From Caryophanales bacterium (GTDB taxonomy: Bacteria > Bacillota_I > Bacilli_A > RFN20 > CAG-288), in assembly GCA_021621525.1 (NCBI GenBank), contig JAJVUU010000003.1:1-54427 (forward strand): a DNA stretch of 54,427 bases. Direction: 5' to 3'. The translations under genes were made by a program, and so were the position numbers. The notes below the pieces were generated by a model. That model saw only the letters and a list, made by a program, of their open reading frames with translations, had not been told where the DNA came from and searched no databases. Positions 33,996 to 41,945 of the stretch are shown piece after piece. Position 1 is the first letter of the stretch; each line of letters starts with the position of its first letter.

Positions 33996-34518
33996 AGGTC
34001 TTTCCCTCCTCATCGAGAAGGAAGGCTTCCAGAGCATCAGCGTCGAAGACATATTGAAGGCTAGCGGAGTATCCCGTAGCACGTTCTACGCCCATTTCAA
34101 GAAGAAGGAGGACGTTCTTTCAGACATTTGCAGCACCATCTTCGACCATGTCTTTTCAGCCCATCTCGAAAAAGAAAAGAATCACGACTTTTCCTCCTAC
34201 GACATCTTCGACTACACCCATTACATCACCCATATGTTCTACCACATCAAGGAAGAGGGAGGTTCCATAAGAAGGATTCTTCTTTCCGATGGAAGGGATA
34301 TCTTTCTAAACGACCTTGAAAACAGGCTCTCTCCCTTCATCGATCTTCTCATCAGAAGCGGAGATTTCAAAAAGGACGTCCCGGAGAAGCTTCTCTCCCT
34401 GCAGCTCACAAAAGGGCTTGTCTATCTTCTTTCCTACTGGGTCGAAAAAGACTTCGACAGGTCTCCAGAAGAAGAGACTTCCTATTTCCTGGAACTCTAT
34501 AGGACGAAAAGACCATGA
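33955..34518 (+). CDS. TetR-family regulator 1
   Basis: 187 residues. The N-terminal HTH is SVEDILKASGVSRSTFYAHFKKKEDVL; the C-terminal ligand domain is of the small TetR_C type. ATG 33955 with GGAG upstream is preferred over an earlier in-frame start; it overlaps the methyltransferase by 41 bp. It may repress this importer operon in response to substrate, or the operon downstream. Confidence 0.9.
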   Translation: MDKRKQKSKEKIYEGLSLLIEKEGFQSISVEDILKASGVSRSTFYAHFKKKEDVLSDICSTIFDHVFSAHLEKEKNHDFSSYDIFDYTHYITHMFYHIKEEGGSIRRILLSDGRDIFLNDLENRLSPFIDLLIRSGDFKKDVPEKLLSLQLTKGLVYLLSYWVEKDFDRSPEEETSYFLELYRTKRP

Positions 34519-35060
34519 AAGAAACAAGACTTTCCAACAACGAAATCAACCGCCTGACCAGGAATGCCATCCAGGAGGCATTGGTCTATCTTCTCTCCAA
34601 GAAGGAGATCAACGACATCTCGGTGACCGAAATCGTCTCCAAGGCCGGTGTCTCAAGAAGCGCCTATTATCGCAACTATTCCTCCAAGGAAGAGATACTT
34701 TTTGACTTTTCAAACTCAATCTTCACAACCCTCTTCAAGGACCTGATCAAGAAGGAGCTGGTGATGAATCCGGAAGCCTGGTACCATCATCTATTCAGCC
34801 AGATCAAGGAAAACCAGAGGATCGTAAAGCTCATCTTCAAGGCCGGTCTTGACAACTATGGCGAATACATTCCTCCCCTGAACATCGAACTCTATGACAA
34901 GAAGCAGATTTATCAGGTAAACCTCCTCATTCCCGCCCTCGTCAGCGTTGCAAAGCTCTGGACGGAGAATGACTTCGACTTGTCCGTGGATGAGATCTCC
35001 GCCATATGTTTCGAGATCTTTCCGCATATTTCCTGGATTGTCAAACCCATAGAGGACTGA
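34515..35060 (+). CDS. TetR-family regulator 2
   Basis: 181 residues. The HTH is SVTEIVSKAGVSRSAYYRNYSSKEEIL, with a C-terminal domain resembling that of the gene before it, so the two may be tandem paralogues. ATGA overlap with TetR 1. It ends 180 bp before the acyl-synthesis operon and is the nearest regulator to the inverted repeat at 35181-35199. Confidence 0.9.
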   Translation: MKETRLSNNEINRLTRNAIQEALVYLLSKKEINDISVTEIVSKAGVSRSAYYRNYSSKEEILFDFSNSIFTTLFKDLIKKELVMNPEAWYHHLFSQIKENQRIVKLIFKAGLDNYGEYIPPLNIELYDKKQIYQVNLLIPALVSVAKLWTENDFDLSVDEISAICFEIFPHISWIVKPIED

Positions 35061-35128
35061 ATTCCATTTACAAATCATCGAATTGGTGAAACAAAAGCCC
35101 CTTGTTTTGTATCCCTTGTCACTTTCAC

Positions 35129-35157
35129 TTGATGATTGATTCTTAGGGTGCTACAAT
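35129..35157 (+). promoter_or_regulatory. Promoter of the acyl-synthesis operon
   Basis: TTGATG (35129-35134), 17 bp, TACAAT (35152-35157). The leader to ATG 35243 is about 80 nt. Confidence 0.65.
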
Positions 35158-35180
35158 TGCAACGTCGGATTTTCGCTTTT

Positions 35181-35199
35181 ATATATTATAGGAATATAT
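35181..35199. promoter_or_regulatory. Perfect inverted repeat, candidate TetR-type operator
   Basis: ATATATT-ATAGG-AATATAT is a 7-bp perfect inverted repeat with 5-bp spacer, about 20 bp downstream of the predicted start of transcription. Its size and symmetry fit a TetR dimer site. AT-richness makes chance possible. Confidence 0.4.
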
Positions 35200-35242
35200 G
35201 ACAGCTGAAATTCATTTAGAATTGATGAAAGGACAAATTATC

Positions 35243-35491
35243 ATGAACGAAAACGAAGTCAAGCAGGATTTGAAGGATTTCATCGTCGAAAACCTCGGCG
35301 TCGATGCCGATGCCTTGCAGTTCTCCACTCCGCTGTTCGAGGGAACCGAAATCGGACTCGACAGCATCGACAGCATCGAAATCATCTCCCACATCGATGA
35401 GAAGTATCAGGTCTCCATGACCGGCGTCGCCAAAGAGAACTTCAGAAGCATTGATACCATCGCTGCTTATATCATTGCCAACAAGAAGTAA
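35243..35491 (+). CDS. Acyl carrier protein 1 (divergent type)
   Basis: 82 residues. The phosphopantetheine site is Ser41 in IGLDSIDSIE. The motif LDSID differs from the DSL of housekeeping ACPs and is closer to carriers of polyketide or polyene-type systems. AAAGGA with 9-nt spacing selects ATG 35243; an in-frame ATG at 35198 would lie in the inverted repeat. A terminator-like hairpin directly follows, so ACP 1 may be made in excess over the rest of the operon. A second, more standard ACP is encoded at 39909. Confidence 0.9.
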   Translation: MNENEVKQDLKDFIVENLGVDADALQFSTPLFEGTEIGLDSIDSIEIISHIDEKYQVSMTGVAKENFRSIDTIAAYIIANKK

Positions 35492-35506
35492 ACATCGAAC
35501 AAACCT

Positions 35507-35532
35507 AAAAAGTGGCACATGCCACTTTTTTT
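35507..35532 (+). terminator. Attenuator hairpin between ACP 1 and the ketosynthase gene
   Basis: A 10-bp stem AAAAAGTGGC/GCCACTTTTT with loop ACAT, then more T. As no promoter is visible behind it, partial read-through probably feeds the operon. Confidence 0.8.
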
Positions 35533-35572
35533 CATCAATTTCAAAGATAAACAATTTCAAAGGATAACCAAC

Positions 35573-37966
35573 ATGACAGAAAACAAGAACCGTGTCGTCG
35601 TCACCGGTATGGGTATGATTACCTCCATCGGCAACAGCGTCGACGAATGCTTCAAGAACGCCGTTGACGGCGTCAGCGGAATCAAGGATATCGAAAGCGT
35701 CTCCACCGAAGGCTGCTATGCCAAAAAGGCCAGCGAAGTCAGGACAGACCTTTCCGACATCTCTCCTGACCGCTATCTTGACAGAGCCACCAAGCTTGCC
35801 ATCCATGCATTGAAGGAAGCCCTCCATGATTCCGGGTACACTGATTTTGAAAACAGTCCGAGAGTCAGCTGCATCATCGGCAATTGCGTCGCCGGCGTCG
35901 ATTCCATCGAAGACTACTATAAGAACGGCAAGGATGAAAAAGACATCCTGGAGATGCCGATGAGCGCCATCTCAAGCCAGGTCGCTTCCTATTGCCATTG
36001 CGGAGGCTTTGTCACCGCCATCGCCAATGCCTGTGCAGCCGGAACCATCTCCATTGCCTATGCAAGCGACCTCATCCGCGAAGGAAAGGCCGACATCGTC
36101 GTCTGTGGCGGAACCGATGCCTTTGCCAGCGTCCCCTATGCAGGCTTCCTTGCTCTCCATGCCATGGATGCAGAAAGATGTTCTCCCTTCAACCATACCA
36201 CAGGTATCAACCTTGGCGAAGGAAGCGGCATCCTCATCCTTGAATCCTATGAGCACGCCTTGAAGAGAAAGGCCCACATGTATTGCGAAGTCCTCTCCAG
36301 CGGCGTATCCACCGACGCCCACCACATCACTGCCCCGAGAGAAGACGGCGAAGGACAGATGAACGCCATCAACTGGGCCATCAAGACTTCCGGAATCAAA
36401 CCTTGTGACATCGGCTATGTCAATGCCCATGGTACCGGAACACACAAGAACGACTATGCCGAATTCCTTTCTCTGAAGACCATCTTCGGTGCAGATGACA
36501 AGGACTTAAGCGTCTCTTCGACCAAAGCCATGGTCGGACATTGCCTTGGTGCAGCAGGGTCCATCGAAGCCATCTTCTCCATCAAGGCCTTGAATACCGG
36601 CCTTGTTCCTCCGACCCTTGGTTTCTCTGAGGAAGATATGCCACAGCTGAAGGAAAACGCAGGTGAGATCGACTTTGTCCCGAATGTCGCCAAGAAGAAG
36701 GAACTCCACTATGTCATGAACAATTCCTTCGCCTTTGGCGGAAACAACGCCTCCATCATCTTCTCCGACAAAGAGGGAGATGTTGATTTTAAGAAGGTGC
36801 ATGACAACATCGTCATCACCGGCTTTGGTCTTGTCACTCCTTTGGGACTCGGCCTGGATAACTATATCGAAAAATGCAATTCCGGCGAACATGTCGAATC
36901 CAACAACGTCCACTCTCTGATCACCAACGACGACTTCAAGAAGATCGGCATCCCGATGAGCGTCTATCGCAAATGGGATACCGTCAGCCAGATGGAAACC
37001 TATTCCGGCGTCGACTGCCTGAAGAACGCAGGTCTTGAAGTCACTCCCGACAATGCCACCACATATGGCATCGTCGATGGCACCAGCGAAGGCGCTTTGG
37101 GCATGGGTTGCCTCTTTGAAGAGACCCTTGCGGAAAAAGGCAATGCCGCAGGTTCTGCCTTCAAGTTCCCCAACACCGTCTATAATGCAGCCGCAGGATA
37201 TCTTTCCATCTATACCGGAATCAAGGGTTACAATGTCACCATCTGCAACTCCTTCCAGTCCGGTCTTGCCAGCCTCGGCTATGCCAGCGACATCATCCAA
37301 AGCGGCAAGGAAGAAGTCATCCTTGCAAGCGGCAGCGATGAAAACATCAGTGTCACAAGCGAGCTCTATGAAAAGCTCGGTCTTGTAGCCGACAGCTATG
37401 TCGAACCATACAGCCAGAGTAAGGGATTCGTCCTTTCTGACGGAGCCGTCACCTTCGCCCTGGAAACCCTTGAGCATGCCAAGGCAAGGAATGCCAAAGT
37501 CTATTGCAGGGTTCTCTCCCATGCCGAAAGCAACCATGGCGTTCCCTTTGGAACATTGAAGGGTTCTCAAGAAGCTTTGAAGAGAGCCATCGAAGAAGCC
37601 TTATCCGATGCCCACCTTCAGAAAGAAGACATCTCCCTCGTCGCCGGATTTGCCAACGGCTTGAAGGAAGTCGATGACATCGAAAAGGAAATCCTTTCCG
37701 AAGTATTCTTTACCAGGCTCGAGAGCCTCCCTGTCCTCTCCGTCAAGAAGAGAATGGGTGAAGGAAGAGCAGCTACGGCCCTTCTTGCTGCCTTGGATGG
37801 CGCCTTGCTTCTTTCCGACACCATCAAGGAAGCCAAGGACTGCTATCTTCTGAAGAAGGATGGTGTCGAAAAGACATCCATCCAGTCTTCCGACGTCAAG
37901 TATGTATTAGCCATCTCGTTCGGTGCCGGTGGAAGCTATTCTGCCGTCATCCTGTCCAGAAATTAA
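35573..37966 (+). CDS. Fused double beta-ketoacyl-ACP synthase (KS plus KS-like/CLF-like domain)
   Basis: 797 residues. Domain 1 (about 5-400) is a full FabF: Cys154 in NACAAGT, His286 in NAHGTGTHKND, Lys318 and His323 in VGHCLGAAG. It condenses malonyl-ACP with acyl-ACP. Domain 2 (about 412-797) begins again with IVITGFGLVTPLG and keeps the thiolase fold and GASD-like elements (LASGSDEN), but the Cys position is Phe561 (NSFQSG), the HGTGT motif is gone (FANGLKE), and the second His is Glu730 (MGEGRAA). So domain 2 is catalytically dead, as in chain-length factors of type II polyketide synthases. ATG 35573 has AAAGGA upstream. I know no standard FAS with this fusion. Confidence 0.9.
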   Translation: MTENKNRVVVTGMGMITSIGNSVDECFKNAVDGVSGIKDIESVSTEGCYAKKASEVRTDLSDISPDRYLDRATKLAIHALKEALHDSGYTDFENSPRVSCIIGNCVAGVDSIEDYYKNGKDEKDILEMPMSAISSQVASYCHCGGFVTAIANACAAGTISIAYASDLIREGKADIVVCGGTDAFASVPYAGFLALHAMDAERCSPFNHTTGINLGEGSGILILESYEHALKRKAHMYCEVLSSGVSTDAHHITAPREDGEGQMNAINWAIKTSGIKPCDIGYVNAHGTGTHKNDYAEFLSLKTIFGADDKDLSVSSTKAMVGHCLGAAGSIEAIFSIKALNTGLVPPTLGFSEEDMPQLKENAGEIDFVPNVAKKKELHYVMNNSFAFGGNNASIIFSDKEGDVDFKKVHDNIVITGFGLVTPLGLGLDNYIEKCNSGEHVESNNVHSLITNDDFKKIGIPMSVYRKWDTVSQMETYSGVDCLKNAGLEVTPDNATTYGIVDGTSEGALGMGCLFEETLAEKGNAAGSAFKFPNTVYNAAAGYLSIYTGIKGYNVTICNSFQSGLASLGYASDIIQSGKEEVILASGSDENISVTSELYEKLGLVADSYVEPYSQSKGFVLSDGAVTFALETLEHAKARNAKVYCRVLSHAESNHGVPFGTLKGSQEALKRAIEEALSDAHLQKEDISLVAGFANGLKEVDDIEKEILSEVFFTRLESLPVLSVKKRMGEGRAATALLAALDGALLLSDTIKEAKDCYLLKKDGVEKTSIQSSDVKYVLAISFGAGGSYSAVILSRN

Positions 37967-37976
37967 GGAGTCAAAC

Positions 37977-38708
37977 ATGAAAGTTGCCATTGTCACCGGT
38001 TCCAGCAAAGGAATCGGAAAAGGTGTTGCCATCCGTCTTGCCAAGGACGGATATACCGTTGTCATCAATTATTCCCATTCCCAGGCTCCGGCCGAGGAAG
38101 TTCTCAAGACCATCACCGAAAACGGAGGAAATGCCATCCTTTACAAGGCTGACGTCTCCAAGCTCGACGAAGTCAAGAAGATGGTCAATGATGTATACAG
38201 GCAGTTCGGCCAGATCGACGTCCTTGTCAACAACGCCGGCATCGTCAGGGATGAATATCTCCTCATGATGAACCCGGACAATCTGGATACCTGCCTTGAC
38301 CTCAACATCAAGGGTTATTTCTACTGCACCCAGCAGGTCGCCCTGAAGATGATGAGAAAGAAGCATGGCGCCATCGTCAACATGTCTTCCGTCTCCGGAA
38401 AGTTCGCCCTTCCCGGCCAGACGGTCTATTCTGCCACCAAGGGCGCCGTCAATTCCTTCACAGCCACGGCTGCCAAGGAACTTGCCAGGTACGGCATCCG
38501 TGTCAACGCCATCGCTCCGGGATTCATCAAGACCGAGATGCTTGACCATATTCCCGAAGATCAGATGAAGGCAAACCTCGACAAGATTCCGCTTCACCGC
38601 TTGGGTGAAGTCGAAGACATCGCCAACGTCGTCTCCATGCTCGTCAGCGACGAGGCTGGCTATCTCACCGGCCAGGTCATCACTTTGGACGGAGGCCTCT
38701 CGCTATGA
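37977..38708 (+). CDS. fabG: 3-oxoacyl-ACP reductase
   Basis: 243 residues, short-chain dehydrogenase fold. The NADPH motif GSSKGIGKG, NNAG, Ser138 and Tyr151/Lys155 (YSATK) are all present, and the C-terminus GYLTGQVITLDGG is typical of FabG. It reduces 3-ketoacyl-ACP to 3-hydroxyacyl-ACP. AAGGAG overlaps the stop codon of the ketosynthase gene; the next gene overlaps by 4 bp. Confidence 0.97.
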   Translation: MKVAIVTGSSKGIGKGVAIRLAKDGYTVVINYSHSQAPAEEVLKTITENGGNAILYKADVSKLDEVKKMVNDVYRQFGQIDVLVNNAGIVRDEYLLMMNPDNLDTCLDLNIKGYFYCTQQVALKMMRKKHGAIVNMSSVSGKFALPGQTVYSATKGAVNSFTATAAKELARYGIRVNAIAPGFIKTEMLDHIPEDQMKANLDKIPLHRLGEVEDIANVVSMLVSDEAGYLTGQVITLDGGLSL

Positions 38709-39160
38709 AAAGCATCATGAACATCAACGACATCAACAAGAAGATCAGACAGCGTCCTCCCTTCCAGATGATCGAAAAGGTCATCGAACTTGAACCTGAC
38801 GTCTCTGCCACGGGAATCAAGAATGTTTCCGTCAACGAACCTTACTTCATGGGTCACTTCCCGGGTACGCCCATCATGCCGGGTGTCCTCATCATCGAGT
38901 GCTGCGCCCAGCTCTCCTCCCTCGTCATCGATTCCGACGGCGTCAAGGAAGGCCAGGTCTATGTCCTTCTCAAGGTCGACAGCTTCAAGTTCATCAAGCC
39001 GGTCATCCCGGGAGATACGCTTGTCATCACCGTGAAGAAGAGCAAAGTCCTCGGACCTCTTACCACCTTTGATGCCATCGTCAAGGTCGATGACGTCATC
39101 TATGCCAAAGGAAGCATGACCTTCACCTCTGTTTCGAAGGAACAGATCTATGGCGAGTGA
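38705..39160 (+). CDS. fabZ: 3-hydroxyacyl-ACP dehydratase (FabZ-type)
   Basis: 151 residues, single hot-dog fold. Catalytic His51 in MGHFPGTPIMPG and Glu65 in IIECCAQ keep the family's His-x13-Glu spacing. It dehydrates 3-hydroxyacyl-ACP to trans-2-enoyl-ACP. It is the only dehydratase in the operon, and it lacks the helix insertion of FabA, so isomerisation to unsaturated acyl chains is not predicted. Coupled to fabG by ATGA; overlaps the flavoprotein gene by 11 bp. Confidence 0.95.
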   Translation: MKSIMNINDINKKIRQRPPFQMIEKVIELEPDVSATGIKNVSVNEPYFMGHFPGTPIMPGVLIIECCAQLSSLVIDSDGVKEGQVYVLLKVDSFKFIKPVIPGDTLVITVKKSKVLGPLTTFDAIVKVDDVIYAKGSMTFTSVSKEQIYGE

Positions 39161-39899
39161 TTATTCTTCCTCCATAAAGAAAGTACTCGTCCTCAACTCT
39201 TCGCCAAGAAGAAACCTGTCCAACACCATGGTCGTCACCAAGGCCTTCTTGGAAGGCTTGAACCAGGACCGCGCCTTGGAGGTCGAAACCATCAACGTCG
39301 CCGACTTGAAGGTGACACCTTGCCTTGGCTGTCTTTCCTGCTGGGGAAGGACGGAAGGAAAGTGCATCATCAGAAACGATGACATCCCTGCCTTGAAAGA
39401 GAAGATTCTGAATAGCGACATCGTCATCTCTTCCTTCCCGCTTTACTTCTTCTCCATGCCAGGCATATTGAAGGTCGTCACCGACAGGCTCCTATCATTG
39501 ATGCTGACCTATGAAGGACAGAAGGCTCCATTAAACGGGGAATCCTTCCATGGCTTACGATATGATGACCCAAAGAAGAGATTCGTAGTCATTTCGACCT
39601 GCGCCTATACCGACACAAGCTGCTATCAGTCTCTTCTCTCAGAGCTTAACGCCATCTGCGGAAAGAGCAGGTATACCCCGATTCTCGTTCCCCAGATGAA
39701 GACGCTGGTCGACCTGAAAAACGAAAACAAGCTTAACCGCTACCTGGAAAAATTCAGGATGGCAGGCGAACATTTCCGCGAGGATGGCTGCTTAAAGGAA
39801 GAAGAGCTCTCTCTTCTTTCAAAGCCACCCTTCAGTGAAGGAGCCTACAAGATCTTCCTGGGGAAGTTCTGGGAAGAGGAACGTAACAAAGGAAAGTGA
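39150..39899 (+). CDS. NADPH-dependent FMN reductase / iron-sulfur flavoprotein
   Basis: 249 residues, flavodoxin-like fold. The FMN phosphate loop is NSSPRRNLSNT and a second flavin contact is SSFPLYFFSMPG. Cys58, Cys61, Cys64 and Cys72 make CX2CX2CX7C, the compact 4Fe-4S motif of archaeal and clostridial iron-sulfur flavoproteins. It overlaps fabZ and precedes ACP 2, so it is an integral operon gene at the position where an enoyl-ACP reductase (FabK/FabI) would be expected. Whether it reduces enoyl-ACP, removes electrons or desaturates is unknown. Confidence 0.85.
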   Translation: MASDYSSSIKKVLVLNSSPRRNLSNTMVVTKAFLEGLNQDRALEVETINVADLKVTPCLGCLSCWGRTEGKCIIRNDDIPALKEKILNSDIVISSFPLYFFSMPGILKVVTDRLLSLMLTYEGQKAPLNGESFHGLRYDDPKKRFVVISTCAYTDTSCYQSLLSELNAICGKSRYTPILVPQMKTLVDLKNENKLNRYLEKFRMAGEHFREDGCLKEEELSLLSKPPFSEGAYKIFLGKFWEEERNKGK

Positions 39900-39908
39900 G
39901 GATATTCC

Positions 39909-40148
39909 ATGTTTGATGAAATCAAGGAACTGCTGATTGATTCTGCCAACGTCGACATGAAGAAGATCAAACCCGAAGCAAGGCTCAAGGAAGACCTCGG
40001 GTTCGATTCCTTATATGCCGTGGAGATGGCTCTCGAACTCGAGACCCATTTCTCCATCAAAATCACCCCCGACGACCTCAAATCCCTCATCACCGTCAAG
40101 GATGTCGTCGACATGGTCGAAAAGAAGAAAGGAGCCAACCATCAATGA
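39909..40148 (+). CDS. acpP: Acyl carrier protein 2
   Basis: 79 residues with the classic ACP layout: LKEDLGFDSLYAVEM holds Ser34 for phosphopantetheine. The four-helix length and acidic recognition helix II (ALELETHFSI) are like housekeeping FAS ACPs. It overlaps accB by 4 bp. Confidence 0.93.
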   Translation: MFDEIKELLIDSANVDMKKIKPEARLKEDLGFDSLYAVEMALELETHFSIKITPDDLKSLITVKDVVDMVEKKKGANHQ

Positions 40149-40576
40149 AATTGGATGAAATCGAAAAAGTCATCAAGCTGTTTGAGAAGGCCGACATCTC
40201 CTCTTTGGAAGTGGAAGATGAAGGAATCAAGATCAAGCTCACCAAGGAGATGACACCCGTCATCGTCAATTCAGAGGTCTCAAAGGGCCTCAAGGAAGTC
40301 CCTTCCAGGACGGAGAAAGCCAAGGACGATGAGGATGAAAAGAACACCATCAAGTCTCCGCTTGTCGGAACCTACCATCAGGCACCCTTCCAGGACGGAA
40401 AGCCTTTCGTGAAGGTCGGAAGCGTCGTCCACAAGGGTGACAAGCTCTGCATCATCGAAGCCATGAAGGTCATGAATGAGATCAAGGCTCCCAGAGACGG
40501 GACCATCACCAAGATTTTCTGTGAAGAAGGAAGCATGGTCGAATTTGACCAGCCTCTCTTCGTCCTAGGGGACTGA
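40145..40576 (+). CDS. accB: Biotin carboxyl carrier protein of acetyl-CoA carboxylase
   Basis: 143 residues. An N-terminal helical part, a charged linker (about 50-75) and a C-terminal biotinyl domain with Lys108 in EAMKVMNE. BirA, which would biotinylate it, is encoded in the same operon. Confidence 0.96.
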   Translation: MKLDEIEKVIKLFEKADISSLEVEDEGIKIKLTKEMTPVIVNSEVSKGLKEVPSRTEKAKDDEDEKNTIKSPLVGTYHQAPFQDGKPFVKVGSVVHKGDKLCIIEAMKVMNEIKAPRDGTITKIFCEEGSMVEFDQPLFVLGD

Positions 40577-40577
40577 T

Positions 40578-41945
40578 ATGTTCAAGAAGATATTGATTGC
40601 CAACCGCGGAGAAATCGCCGTCAGGATCATAAGGGCATGCAAGGAGATGGGCATCAAGACCGTCGCCGTCTATTCCACGGCCGACAAGAATGCCCTCCAC
40701 GTCCAGTTTGCCGATGAAGCCGTCTGCATCGGTGGCCCCAATTCCGACCAGTCATACCTCAATATGGCAAGCATCCTTTCGGCTGCCTGCATGACCGGCG
40801 CCGATGCCATCCATCCGGGATTCGGCTTCTTAAGCGAGTCTCCTCTCTTTGCAAGGATGGTCATCGCCTGCGGCCTCAGCTGGATCGGACCCAATCCGGA
40901 AGTCATGGAAAAGATGGGCAACAAATCCGAGGCCATCTCCATGATGAAGTCAGCCGGTGTCCCCATCGTCCCGGGAAGCTATGGCGCAGTCAATGCCGAA
41001 CAGGGTCTTGAAATCGCCCGCGAGATCGGTTTTCCCGTCCTCATCAAGGCTTCTGCCGGAGGCGGAGGAAAAGGTATCCGTCAGGTCTCCAACGAAAAGG
41101 AATTCATGGACATGTTCCAGGAGGCCAAGGAAGAAGCCAAGAAGTTCTTCGGCAATGACGAATTATATATCGAGAAGCTTGTCCTCAATCCGAGGCACGT
41201 CGAAGTGCAGGTCGTGGGAGACAAGTATGGCCATCATATCCATCTCTTCGAGAGGAACTGCTCCATGCAGAGAAGGAAGCAGAAGATCCTTGAAGAAGCT
41301 CCCTGCCAGTCCATTTCCAAAGAGCTCAGGACAAAGCTTCATGAAGCAGCTTTGCTAGCCTGCAAGGCCGTCGATTATGATTCGGTGGGGACCATCGAAT
41401 TTTTGGTCGACGAGGATGAGAACTTCTATTTCATCGAAATGAACACAAGAATCCAGGTCGAACATTCCATCACCGAGGAAATCACCGGCATCGACATCGT
41501 CAAGCTGATGATCAAGATTGCTGGCGGCCTTCCCTTGCCTTATAGGCAGGAAGACATCCATTGCAACGGATTTGCCATCGAATGCCGTATCAACGCCGAG
41601 GATATCAGCAAGGATTTCCGTCCCCAGGCCGGAAAGATCAACTTCCTCAACCTCCCCGGAGGAAAAGGTGTCCGTATCGATACTGCCGTCTATCCCGGCT
41701 ATACCATCCCTCCCTTCTATGATTCGATGATCCTGAAGCTGATCGTCCATGGCGAAAACCGTCTGGAATGCATCCGCAAGATGAGGGAAGCCTTGGCTGA
41801 GCTCATCATCGAAGGCGTTCCGACGACCATCGAATTCCATTATTATCTGATGCATCACGCAAAATACATTCTCGGCAACTTCACGACCGCCTTCGTCGAA
41901 GAAGCCCTCAAGGAGCTAGAGGACAATGTCAAACTCATTCGATAA
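40578..41945 (+). CDS. accC: Biotin carboxylase subunit of acetyl-CoA carboxylase
   Basis: 455 residues, the usual length. ATP-grasp fold with the Gly-rich loop SAGGGGKGIR, the biotin/bicarbonate region HVEVQVVGD, EAPCQSI, and ERNCSMQRRKQK. It carboxylates biotin on AccB using ATP and bicarbonate. One base separates it from accB; it overlaps accD by 20 bp. Confidence 0.98.
   Translation: MFKKILIANRGEIAVRIIRACKEMGIKTVAVYSTADKNALHVQFADEAVCIGGPNSDQSYLNMASILSAACMTGADAIHPGFGFLSESPLFARMVIACGLSWIGPNPEVMEKMGNKSEAISMMKSAGVPIVPGSYGAVNAEQGLEIAREIGFPVLIKASAGGGGKGIRQVSNEKEFMDMFQEAKEEAKKFFGNDELYIEKLVLNPRHVEVQVVGDKYGHHIHLFERNCSMQRRKQKILEEAPCQSISKELRTKLHEAALLACKAVDYDSVGTIEFLVDEDENFYFIEMNTRIQVEHSITEEITGIDIVKLMIKIAGGLPLPYRQEDIHCNGFAIECRINAEDISKDFRPQAGKINFLNLPGGKGVRIDTAVYPGYTIPPFYDSMILKLIVHGENRLECIRKMREALAELIIEGVPTTIEFHYYLMHHAKYILGNFTTAFVEEALKELEDNVKLIR

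Noticed and set aside
35086..35110. Possible terminator after TetR 2 (AAACAA/TTGTTT)
   Set aside because: Short A/T-only stem with no clear T-run; too weak to call.
36506..37570. 354-codon minus-strand open frame
   Set aside because: Antisense shadow of the fused ketosynthase; no start signal or domain.
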